A stretch of 64,000 nucleotides of DNA from Artemisia argyi (lineage: Eukaryota > Streptophyta > Magnoliopsida > Asterales > Asteraceae), in assembly GCA_030686995.1 (NCBI GenBank), contig CM060693.1:111316228-111380227 (forward strand), given 5' to 3'. The notes beneath the pieces are model-generated. The model ran no database searches and was not told where the DNA came from. It worked only from the letters and a program-made list of their open reading frames with translations. A program made the position numbers and the translations under genes. How positions within the stretch are numbered: position 1 is the first letter of the stretch; each line of letters starts with the position of its first letter. Positions 36,464 through 47,700 of the stretch are shown here, piece by piece.

Positions 36464-37944
36464 GTAATAGTCATGCGATTTAAGGCTAATGAGCTTCTTA
36501 CATTTTGGCTGACCAAACTAGAGAAATTTGAACAATAGCCTTGTGGTACCCTGATGTTGCTTAACGTTTCACAAAAGATGTCTTTTTCAGCATTCGTTAA
36601 TGTGTAACCTGCTGGAGGTAGTGTTGTTTTGTCTGCTTCTTTCCTAGCAAACAACTCTTTTTTTATCCCCAACTCTTCCAGATCCAATCGAGCATTCATT
36701 CCATCTTTTGTCTTTCCAGGAACATTCAGCAAAGTTCCGACTAGACTCTCAGCAACATTCTTTTCTACATGCATGAATTCAATACAATGTGGAACAGCAT
36801 TATGTCTCCAATACCTTAGCTTTCGATACCAAATGTTGAATTTTTTCCAATATGGTTCATTTACATGGCTTGCACTACCCTCTGCTTCTGTTCTTTTCCT
36901 TTTCTGCATTGTAATCTTCCCACCACTGCCTCTCATATCTTCTTGGTTATTCGAGGTGTTATTGTTTGTTCGTTTTCCTTTTCCCCACTTATTTTCAATT
37001 ACTTTTACCTCGTTGTATATTTGTTCCCCAGTCAATGGAGTTGGAGCAAGTTGAAAATCTTCTTTTCCATTAAACGCTGCCTTTTGCTTTCTGAACACAT
37101 GGTTGTATGGTAGATATCGTCTGTGTCCAGCATAACTTTGCTTGGATGAGGCGAAAAGTCTAACACAGTGTATATCTTTCCTACATACAACACAACCTTT
37201 GAATCCACTGTATGGGCAGCCAAATAATGTACCAAGTGCAGGGTAATCATTTATCGCCCATAACACAACGGCACGCAGTTTACACATTTCTTTTGTACAA
37301 GCATCATATGTATCAACCCCATCCTCGAATAAGGTATGCAGATCATTAACCAACAGTTCTAAAAATACATCGATATCATTTCCCGAGTATCCTGATATCA
37401 ATACCGAAAGTATGATAAACTTTATTTTCATACACAACCATGGAGGAAGGTTGTATATGACAGATAAAACTGGCCATACACTGTGATGCCTAGTTCCTGA
37501 GTTGACATCAACCCCATCAGCAGATATTCCTAGCCGTAGATTTCTCGAATCTTGAGCAAAGTGGGGGAATTTTTCATCTATGGTACGACATGCCTGTGTA
37601 TCTGCAGGGTGACGTAAAACACCATCTGTTACCCTCCTTGTGGCGTGCCATCTTAGATCTTCTTAAATACTCTCTAACTTAAAGAGTCGTTGCAGTCTTG
37701 GTATAATTGGAAAGTACCACATGACCTTTGCCGGAATATTTTCATACACTTTACGTGTCTTATTACCCACCTTCCATCTTGATATCCCACAAGTTGGAGA
37801 AACAGTCAACTCCTTGTTAGTCTTCCAGTAAAGAATGCAGTTGTTGCTACATACATGTATCTTTTCGTATCCTGATCCCGTCATTCTCATTAGTTTTTTA
37901 GCCTGATAAGTTTTTTCAACCATTTCGTTACCAGCAGGTAGCAT
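36457..37944 (-). pseudogene. TNP2: CACTA transposase catalytic core (TNP2 / Transposase_21)
   Basis: From 37944 the frame reads MLPAGNEMVEKTYQAKKLMR, GYEKIHVCSNNCILYWKTNK, then after a TAA at 37663-37665 continues in the same frame DLRWHATRRVTDGVLRHPAD, FAQDSRNLRLGISADGVDVN, VIYNLPPWLCMKIKFIILSV, VDTYDACTKEMCKLRAVVLW and CPYSGFKGCVVCRKDIHC. This is the tnp2 transposase domain that cuts the element ends. The S-D-G/A-D-G block is retained with its Asp. The stop and a frameshift at an A8 run near 37940-37950 make the gene non-functional. A Lys/Arg/Asn-rich spacer (KGKRTNNNTSNNQ) precedes HCIEFMHVEKNVAESLVGTL. Confidence 0.88.
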
Positions 37945-38527
37945 TTTTTTTTATCAATCCTAGTAATTCAGTAAAGAACTTATCAGAAGCTCCATACTTA
38001 CCCTTCAAGTTGAGTAGTTTAACTATTGTGGACAACGTTGTGAAGTCAGGACATCCTTTATAAAGTGGCTTCTCCGCGTCTAATAATAGATTTTGAAACT
38101 TGGCAAGGTCATCCTCATCAAAATTTTCTTTAGTAGCATTAACCATTTCTACTGTTGCTGGGCCATCTGTTGGAATTTATGAATGTGACTCCATGTCGAA
38201 ATCCGTGTCGTCAACAAACTCTGTTTCTGCATTATCAGGTATTTGGGCTGTTGTTGCTTGCTCATCCTTTTCTCCATGTTTATCCCATTTTCTGTATCTA
38301 AGATTAATCCCGTAGTAGAATAAATGGTACTCCACGTCATCCACTGTTTGCTCTATTTTGTTTAAACATGTGGTACACGGACATGGCATCTTAAGCTGTC
38401 ATATATTAACTCGTGGGTCGATGTTCTTCATCTTCTGAAAGTTGTGTAGTGCATACTTAATAAACACTGCTACTCCATCAATATATTCTTTGTTGGTCCT
38501 ACAAGTTGTCATCCAAGACTTGTCCAT
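37945..38527 (-). pseudogene. CACTA transposase N-terminus (transposase-associated domain)
   Basis: Start ATG at 38527 with MDKSWMTTCRTNKEYIDGVA, IKYALHNFQKMKNIDPRVNI, then a TGA, then MPCPCTTCLNKIEQTVDDVE and YHLFYYGINLRYRKWDKHGE. The Cys-x-Cys-x2-Cys word and the surrounding blocks match the transposase-associated zinc-binding domain at the start of CACTA TNP2 proteins. After a second stop (38177) the same frame gives LLLDAEKPLYKGCPDFTTLS and LVKLL-type text, normal for the family. Three lesions (two stops and the A8 frameshift) separate it from the core. Confidence 0.78.
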
Positions 38528-39043
38528 GCTATTATTGTTGAGGTCAAATGATAACGTATATATCCTACAAGTTACAAGTTAAACCAATATAAGCATATAT
38601 GAAGATTTAGATTGATGAAGTTCCAATGTCAAGTCACAAGTGTCTAGCTAATTAATAAGATAGGTTTACAATAAGAATTGCAATAAGACAATGGAATGAA
38701 TGTATTGGGCATCAATCTAATTAAGCTTCAAATGTCAAATATGAAAACGTGTATTAAGAAAAATGTGTAAATTACAACATGTTATCTTTATTGTGTTGTT
38801 GGTTATTTAAACGATTCAGCCAAAAACACGATAAGTTAACATTACCAAAGAAACAAGAAACCAACAAATCCATAACAAATAAAATATACAATGAAAATGA
38901 ATAATAAGTTAAAATTCCAACATAATGAATTCCTAATTCAAAAAGGTACCTAATTTATATCTAAATGAACCTCCCTCCATTGTTGATGGCCGGACCAACA
39001 AGTGATATGATGGATGGTGACTGGTGAATGGTGGCTGTTATGT
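38528..39043 (-). other. upstream region of the CACTA transposase gene
   Basis: AT-rich, no coding content. It would hold the 5' leader and part of the promoter of the transposase gene. I could not locate a TATA box with confidence. Confidence 0.4.
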
Positions 39044-39090
39044 GACTGGTGATTGGTGATTGGTGATTGGTGATTGGTGATTGGTGATTG
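39044..39090 (-). repeat. heptamer repeat GGTGATT (six units)
   Basis: On the minus strand it reads as six CCAATCA units, each with a CCAAT word, about 520-560 bases upstream of the transposase ATG. Confidence 0.9.
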
Positions 39091-39130
39091 CTGGCTGTGC
39101 GTGGTGATTGGCGAGAAATGTGAGAAACGT

Positions 39131-40646
39131 GGGTGGAGATGGAAATGGGTGGAGGGAGAATTCAAAATTTGGTGAAAAAATATAGAGTGCTTTTCAAAAA
39201 TTTTGGGGAGGACATACCAAAAAAAGGAGCCACAGGTATTTTATATTCCTCTTATAGACTATTTTTATATTCCTCCTATTTTTTCATTTTGTTACAAAAT
39301 CTAAACAACTAAACCAAAGAAACTGACTAGGATGGAATTAGGAAGGGTGTTTGTTTAGTGGAAATGTAGCCAATAAGGGATATTTCTCCATGGTTGCCTA
39401 GATGTTAGCATATAGTTGCTAAGTCCAGAAGAATGGTGGATATTAAATCAGCTAGTTTCGTGATTCGTGAATGATTGTGTAGAATGTATCTGTTATATTG
39501 TATCAGTCAAATGAGTGTGTTCAATTTGACTGCTTGTATAATCTTTGTAAGTTGCTGGTTCCTTAATTAATAAAATTCACTATTTCAGGAAGGAAAAAAA
39601 GTGTAGAAACTGATATGGACATTCCCAAGATCAGATACAAAGAAGAACATACAATCCAAATCTCTACAGCAGTTGTAATCTCACAAAAGGTGAATTATAT
39701 GACTTACCAAAATTTTTTTTACAGCATTAACAATTGCTGATATGGGCATTCCCAAGATCAGATACAAAGAATACCATACAATCCAAACCTCTACAGAAGT
39801 AGAAACTTCAGCAGTAGAAACTTGGTCTTGTTGTACCACCTTAGCCATTTCTTCAGCATTACTAGTAGCATCAGTTTATCACAAAAGTGGGGTGAAAGTT
39901 TTATATGCAGACTGGCTTGAACCTTCACAACATCTTCTGGCCAATCATGATCCATTGGGACGAGCATTTGCCTTGGATGAATGATTATAATTCTTGACAG
40001 AACTATAAATACATTAGTCGCCAACGAAGACTAGCCACGATGGAACATGATTGACCTGAGTACTAACTAAACAAGCTACTTAAACACAAATAATCTAATG
40101 AACTTCCAAACATATACATACATCAATTTCAAGCAACCCTTAATAATCCATCCGAACCCTTAATAATCCATCGCAATCACTCTATAACATCTATAGCAGA
40201 CAATAAGAATCAAGCAACCCTTAATAATCCATCCGAACCACACAAAAAATCGTAACCTAATCAACTTAAAAATCTTATTAGCATACAATTAAATAACTAA
40301 TACATGAATGACTTGATGAACACCCAAATGGATGCCTATAATGATGATAAAACAATCAAGCTAGCTTTTATATAGAGCGTTTATTTTGATTATTTATTGC
40401 TTGATTTCATTTTGATAAAACAATCAAGCTCTTATATGGATGCCTGTAATGATGATAAAACAATCAAGCTCTTAAAATAAAAACACAAGATTATGACATA
40501 CTTAAAAACTTAAATCATATTTATTACTATTAAAGATTAAGGAGGGTGATTACATGTACCAGCTGTTGCTTCAAAACAACAACAAAAAACATAACAAGCT
40601 AAGGAACCACCAAACCCAGCCAAAAAGACACTACTTAAACAACCAT
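39131..40646. other. unassigned AT-rich DNA with short duplications
   Basis: No recognisable protein. A 64-bp segment at 39611-39674 is repeated at 39738-39801 (GATATGG(A/G)CATTCCCAAG start). CTTAATAATCCATC recurs three times at 40138-40232, and ATGATGATAAAACAATCAAGCT two times with a partial third between 40338 and 40470. An 80-codon frame overlaps the second 64-bp copy. This region should contain the lost right ends of the CACTA, LARD and outer gypsy elements, but none is visible. Confidence 0.5.
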
Positions 40647-41015
40647 TCAACTAGAGCTCTGATCATAATAATCCATATCGGCAATGGCTTCCTCCTTGGA
40701 TACCAGAGCACGAAGGTCAACCAAAATGGCCGAAAGGGACTCCATCAAACGGCGCTCCATCACTTGAACCTCCTCAAGGGACTCATAACCATCAGCAGCA
40801 GCTTCTTCTTCATCAAAGTTATGATCTAAAACCTCAGCCATTCTCTCGGTGCGCTTATCGACACTTATCCGCAGCTCATCACGCTTCTCACCCAAACACT
40901 GGATCATTATTTCATTTAGAGGAATTTCTTGACTAAAGAGGAACTTGAGACATTTGTGAAGTTTATCAGACCCACACAAATCTTTCAGTTCATCGAGATT
41001 AGGAGATCCAGACAT
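40647..41015 (-). CDS. hypothetical protein, 122 aa, intact
   Basis: ATG at 41015, stop at 40647. The product starts MSGSPNLDELKDLCGSDKLH and continues CLKFLFSQEIPLNEIMIQCL, GEKRDELRISVDKRTERMAE, VLDHNFDEEEAAADGYESLE, and ends IADMDYYDQSSS. It is acidic, mostly helical by eye, with heptad-like spacing from residue 55 to 110, no signal peptide and no membrane segment. I do not recognise a family. It is GC-richer and less AT-skewed in codon use than the surrounding DNA, which supports real coding. It could be a small host gene, a captured gene fragment, or an accessory protein of a transposon. No neighbour forms an obvious unit with it. Confidence 0.55.
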   Translation of the reverse strand: MSGSPNLDELKDLCGSDKLHKCLKFLFSQEIPLNEIMIQCLGEKRDELRISVDKRTERMAEVLDHNFDEEEAAADGYESLEEVQVMERRLMESLSAILVDLRALVSKEEAIADMDYYDQSSS

Positions 41016-41091
41016 ATTTTTAGATGATGATTTGATAAAGGTTAAGTAAGAAATTGTGTTTTTTGATGATGATTTATGTGGCTAGGGATGA

Positions 41092-41157
41092 AACTTATAG
41101 ATACAATAATTAATTAATAATCTACACTTTATTAAGTAATTATTGTATCTATAAGTT
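41092..41157. repeat. perfect 21-bp inverted repeat
   Basis: AACTTATAGATACAATAATT(A) at 41092-41112 is exactly complementary to 41137-41157, with a 24-base AT-rich spacer. It lies 77 bp upstream of the 122-aa frame and directly abuts the TGG tract. Confidence 0.95.
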
Positions 41158-41411
41158 GTGGCTGGTGGTGGTGGCTGGTGGTGGTAGTGGCTAATGGTGG
41201 TGGTGGTAGCTGGTGGTGGTAGTGGCTAATGTTGGTGGTGGTGGTGTGGTAGTGGTGGTGGTGGCTGGTGGTGGTGGCGGCTGGTGGTGGTTGTGGCTGG
41301 TGGTGGTAGTGGCTAATGGTGGTGGTGGTGGCAGGTTGTGGTGGTGGTGGTGGTGGTGGTGGTAGTGGCTAATGGTGGTGGTGGTTGCTGCTGCTGGTGG
41401 CTGGTTGTGGT
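41158..41411. repeat. (TGG)n-rich imperfect microsatellite
   Basis: About 250 bases of GGTGGTGG and GTGGCTGGTGG units, including interspersed GGTAGTGGCTAATGGTGG words. It ends at the first satellite monomer. Confidence 0.95.
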
Positions 41412-44400
41412 AAGCCCGAATAAAATTATAACCGATTTAATGAGACCGAACTAATCCAACAACACGATTTACACGTTTAGTCCCTTTTCATCCGTTTCCA
41501 TACGTTTTTACCCATTTCTGTTTGTTTTTACACGTTTTTTATGCATGTGTTATCACCCGAATAAAATTATAACCAATTTAATGAGACCGAACTAATCCAA
41601 CAACATGATTTACACGTTTAGTCCCTTTTCATCCGTTTCCATACGTTTTTACCCATTTCTGTTTGTTTTTACACGTTTTTTATGCATGTGTTATGACCCG
41701 AATAAAATTATAACCATTTAATGAGACCGAACTAATCCAACAACACGATTTACATGTTTAGTCCCTTTTCATCCGTTTCCATACGTTTTTACCCATTTCT
41801 ATTTGTTTTTACACGTTTTTTATGCATGTGTTATGACCCGAATAAAATTATAACCGATTTAATGAGACCGAACTAATCCAACGACACGATTTACACGTTT
41901 AGTCCCTTTTCATCCATTTTAACCATTTCTGTTTGTTTTTACTCGTTTTTTATGTATGTGTTATGACCCGAATAAAATTATAACCGATTTAATGAAACCG
42001 AACTAATCCAACAACATGATTTACACGTTTAGTCCCTTTTCATCCATTTCCATACGTTTTTACCCATTTCTGTTTGTTTTTACACGTTTTTTATGCATTT
42101 GTTATGACCCGAATAAAATTATAACCAATTTAATGAGACCGAACTAATCCAACAACACGATTTACACGTTGAGTCCCTTTTCATCCGTTTCCATAAGTTT
42201 TTTCCCATTTCTGTTTGTTTTTACACAATTTTTATGCATGTGACCCGAATAAAATTATAACCGATTTAATGAGACGGAACTAATCGAACAACAAGATTTA
42301 CACGTTTAGTCCCTTTTCATCCGTTCACATACGTTTTTACTGATTTCTGTTTGTTTTTACACGTTTTTTATGCATGTGATATGACTCGAATAAAATTATA
42401 ACCGATTTAATGAGACCGAACTAAACCAACAACACGATTTACACGTTTAGTCCCTTTCCATCCGTTTTTACCCATTTCTGTTTGTTTTTACTCATTTTTT
42501 ATGTACGTGTTATGACCCAAATAAAATTATAACCGATTTAATGAGACCGAACAAATCCAACAACACGATTTACACGTTTAGTCCCTTTTCATCCGTTTTT
42601 ACCCATTTCTGTTTGTTTTTACTCATTTTTTATGTATGTGTTATGACCCAAATAAAATTATAACCGATTTAATGAGACCGAACTAATCCAACAACACGAT
42701 TTACACGTTTAGTCCCTTTCATCCGTTTCCATACGTTTTTACCCATTTCTGTTTGTTTTTACACGTTTTTTATGCATGTGTTATGACCCGAATAAAATTA
42801 TAACCGATTTAATGAGACCGAACTAATCCAACAACACGGTTTACACGTTTAGTCCCTTTTCATCCGTTTCCATACGTTTTTACCCATTTCTGTTTGTTTT
42901 TACACGTTTTTTATGCATGTGTTATGACCCGAATAAAGTTATAACCATTTAATGAGACCGAACTAATCCAACAACACGATTTACACGTTTAGTCCCTTTT
43001 CATCCGTTTCCATACGTTTTTACCCATTTCTATTTGTTTTTACACGTTTTTTATGCATGTGTTATGACCCGAATAAAATTATAACCGATTTAATGTGACC
43101 GAACTAATCCAACGACACGATTTACACGTTTAGTCCCTTTTCATCCGTTTTTACCCATTTCTGTTTGTTTTTACTCGTTTTTTATGGATGTGTTATGACC
43201 CGAATAAAATTATAACCGATTTAATGAGACCGAACTAATCCAACAACATGATTTACACGTTTAGTCCCTTTTCATCCGTTTCCATAAGTTTTTTCCCATT
43301 TTTGTTTGTTTTTACACGTTTTTTATGCATGTGATATGACCCGAATAAAATTATAACCGATTTAATGAGACGGAACTAATCCAACAACACGATTTACACG
43401 TTTAGTCCCTTTTCATCCGTTCACATACATTTTTACTGATTTCTGTTTGTTTTTACACGTTTTTAATGCATGTGTTATGACCCGAATAAAGTTATAACCA
43501 TTTAATGAGACCGAACTAATCCAACAACACGATTTACACGTTTAGTCCCTTTTCATCCGTTTCCATATGTTTTTACCCATTTCTATTTGTTTTTACACGT
43601 TTTTTATGCATGTGTTATGACCCGAATAAAATTATAACCGATTTAATGTGACCGAACTAATCCAACGACACGATTTACACGTTTAGTCCCTTTTCATCCG
43701 TTTTTACCCATTTCTGTTTGTTTTTACTCGTTTTTTATGTATGTGTTATGACCCGAATAAAATTATAACCGATTTAATGAGACCGAACTAATCCAACAAC
43801 ACGATTTACTCGTTTATTCCCTTTTCATCCGTTTTTTCCCATTTCTGTTTGTTTTTACTCATTTTTTATGTATGTGTTATGACCCGAATAAAATTATAAC
43901 CGATTTAATGAGACCGAACTAATCCAACAACATGATTTACACGTTTAGACCCTTTTCATCCGTTTCCATACATTTTTACACATTTTTGTTTGTTTTTACA
44001 CGTTTTTTATGCATGTGTTATGACCCGAATAAAATTAAAACCGATTTAATGAGACCGAACTAATCCAACAACACGATTTACACGTTTAGTCCCTTTTAAT
44101 CCGTTTCCATACGTTTTTGCCCATTTCTGTTTGTTTTTACACGTTTTTTATGCATGTGTTATGACCCGAATAAAATTATAACCGATTTAATGAGAACGAA
44201 CTAACCCAACAACAGGATTTACACGTTTAGTCCCTTTTCATCCGTTTCCATACGTTTTTACCATTTCTGTTTGTTTTCACACGTTTTTTATGCATGTGTT
44301 ATGACCCGAATAAAATTATAACCAATTTAATGAGACCGAACTAATCCAACAACATGATTTACATGTTTAGTCCCTTTTCATCTGTTTCCATATGTTTTTA

Positions 44401-44730
44401 CCGATTACTGTTTGTTTTTACACGTTTTTTATGCATGTGTTATGACCCGAATAAAATTATAACCGATTTAATGAGACCGAACTAATCCAACAACACGATT
44501 TACACGTTTAGTCCCTTTTCATCCATTTCCATACGTTTTTACCGATTACTGTTTGTTTTTACACGTTTTTTATGCATGTGTTATGACTCAAATAAAATTA
44601 TAACCGATTTAATGAGACCGAACTAATCCAACAACACGATTTACACGTTTAACCCCTTTTCATCCGTTTTCATACGTTTTTACCCATTTCTGTTTGTTTT
44701 TACACGTTTTTTATGCATGTGTTATGACCC

Positions 44731-47700
44731 GGATAAAATTATAACCGATTTAATGAGACCGAACTAATCCAACAACACGGTTTACACGTTTAGTCCCTTT
44801 TCATCCGTTTCCATACGTTTTTACCCATTTCTGTTTGTTTTTACACGTTTTTTATGCATGTGTTATGACCCGAATAAAGTTATAACCATTTAATGAGACC
44901 GAACTAATCCAACAACACGATCTACACGTTTAGTCCCTTTTCATCCGTTTCCATACGTTTTTACCCATTTCTATTTGTTTTTACACGTTTTTTATGCATG
45001 TGTTATGACCCGAATAAAATTATAACCGATTTAATGTGACCGAACTAATCCAACGACACGATTTACACGTTTAGTCCCTTTTCATCCGTTTTTACCCATT
45101 TCTGTTTGTTTTTACTCGTTTTTTATGTATGTGTTATGAACCGAATAAAATTATAACCGATTTAATGAGACCGAACTAATCCAACAACACGATTTACACG
45201 TTTAGTCCCTTTTCATCTATTTTCATACGTTTTTACCCATTTCTGTTTGTTTTTACACGTTTTTTATGCATGCGTTATGACCCGAATAAAATTATAACCG
45301 ATTTAATGAGACCGAACTAATCCAACAACATGATTTACACGTTTAGTCCCTTTTCATCCGTTTCCATAAGTTTTTTCCCATTTTTGTTTGTTTTTACACG
45401 TTTTTTATGCATGCGTTATGACCCGAATAAAGTTATAACCATTTAATGAGACCGAACTAATCCAACAACACGATTTACACGTTTAGTCCCTTTTCATCCG
45501 TTTCCATATGTTTTTACCCATTTCTATTTGTTTTTACACATTTTTTATGCATGTGTTATGACCCGAATAAAATTATAACCGATTTAATGTGACCGAACTA
45601 ATCCAACGACACGATTTACACGTTTAGTCCCTTATCATCCGTTTTTACCCATTTCTGTTTGTTTTTACTCGTTTTTTATGTATGTGTTATGACCCGAATA
45701 AAATTATAACCGATTTAATGAGACCGAACTAATCCAACAACACGATTTACTCGTTTAGTCCCTTTTCATCCGTTTTTACCCATTTCTGTTTGTTTTTACT
45801 CATTTTTTATGTATGTGTTATGACCCGAATAAAATTATAACCGATTTAATGAGACCGAACTAATCCAACAACATGATTTACACGTTTAGACCCTTTTCAT
45901 CCGTTTCCATACGTTTTTACACATTTTTGTTTGTTTTTACACGTTTTTTATGCATGTGTTATGACCCGAATAAAATTAAAACCGATTTAATGAGACCGAA
46001 CTAATCCAACAACACGATTTACACGTTTAGTCCCTTTTAATCCGTTTCCATACGTTTTTGCCCATTTCTGTTTGTTTTTACACGTTTTTTATGCATGTGT
46101 TATGACCCGAATAAAATTATAACCGATTTAATGAGAACGAACTAACCCAACAACAGGATTTACACGTTTAGTCCCTTTTCATCCGTTTCCATACGTTTTT
46201 ACCCATTTCTGTTTGTTTTCACACGTTTTTTATGCATGTGTTATGACCCGAATAAAATTATAACCAATTTAATGAGACCGAACTAATCCAACAACATGAT
46301 TTACACGTTTAGTCCCTTTTCATCTGTTTCCATATGTTTTTACCGATTACTGTTTGTTTTTACACGTTTTTTATGCATGTGTTATGACCCGAATAAAATT
46401 ATAACCGATTTAATGAGACCGAACTAATCCAACAACACGATTTACACGTTTAGTCCCTTTTCATCCATTTCCATACGTTTTTACCGATTACTGTTTGTTT
46501 TTACACGTTTTTTATGCATGTGTTATGACTCAAATAAAATTATAACCGATTTAATGAGACCGAACTAATCCAACAACACGATTTACACGTTTAGCCCCTT
46601 TTCATCCGTTTCCATACGTTTTTACCCATTTCTGTATGTTTTTACACGTTTTTTATGCATGTGTTATGACCCGGATAAAATTATAACCGATTTAATGAGA
46701 CCGAACTAATCCAACAACACGGTTTACACGTTTAGTCCCTTTTCATCCGTTTCCATACGTTTTTACCCATTTCTGTTTGTTTTTACACGTTTTTTATGCA
46801 TGTGTTATGACCCGAATAAAGTTATAACCATTTAATGAGACCGAACTAATCCAACAACACGATCTACACGTTTAGTTCCTTTTCATCCGTTTCCATACGT
46901 TTTTACCCATTTCTATTTGTTTTTACACGTTTTTTATGCATGTGTTATGACCCGAATAAAATTATAACCGATTTAATGTGACCGAACTAATCCAACGACA
47001 CGATTTACACGTTTAGTCCCTTTTCATCCGTTTTTACCCATTTCTGTTTGTTTTTTCTCGTTTTTTATGTATGTGTTATGAACCGAATAAAATTATAACC
47101 GATTTAATGAGACCGAACTAATCCAACAACACGATTTACACGTTTAGTCCCTTTTCATCCGTTTCCATACGTTTTTACCCATTTCTATTTGTTTTTACAC
47201 ATTTTTTATGCATGTGTTATGACCCGAATAAAATTATAACCGATTTAATGTGACCGAACTAATCCAACGACACGATTTACACGTTTAGTCCCTTTTCATC
47301 CGTTTTTACCCATTTCTGTTTGTGTTTACTCGTTTTTTATGTATGTGTTATGACCCGAATAAAATTATAACCGATTTAATGAGACCGAACTAATCCAACA
47401 ACACGATTTACTCGTTTAGTCCCTTTTCATCCGTTTTTACCCATTTCTGTTTGTTTTTACTCATTTTTTATGTATGTGTTATGACCTGAATAAAATTATA
47501 ACCGATTTAATGAGACCGAACTAATCCAACAACATGATTTACACGTTTAGACCCTTTTCATCCGTTTCCATACGTTTTTACACATTTTTGTTTGTTTTTA
47601 CACGTTTTTAATGCATGTGTTATGGCCCGAATAAAATTAAAACCGATTTAATGAGACCGAACTAATCCAACAACACGATTTACACGTTTAGTCCCTTTTA

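Larger units (their letters stand above)
33554..39130 (-). mobile_element. CACTA (En/Spm-type) DNA transposon, right end not found
   Basis: The left end CACTAGTGCAAAAATTTC at 33554 is a typical CACTA terminal inverted repeat, followed by about 950 bp of subterminal TGTGAC/GTCACA repeats. On the minus strand lies a TNP2-type transposase with the usual order: transposase-associated N-terminus, tnp2 core, DUF4218, DUF4216. The matching right terminus, GCACTAGTG on the plus strand, is absent up to the satellite, and no subterminal repeats appear on that side. The right boundary given is the end of the upstream region I can associate with the gene and is uncertain. Confidence 0.85.

Noticed and set aside
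39345..39365. TTTAGTGG as right terminus of the CACTA element
   Set aside because: It lacks the TTTTTGCACTAGTG complement of the left end, and no subterminal TGTGAC repeats lie next to it.
39742..39984. 80-codon plus-strand frame
   Set aside because: It overlaps a 64-bp duplication, has no recognisable motif and no family match that I know; not enough to call a gene.
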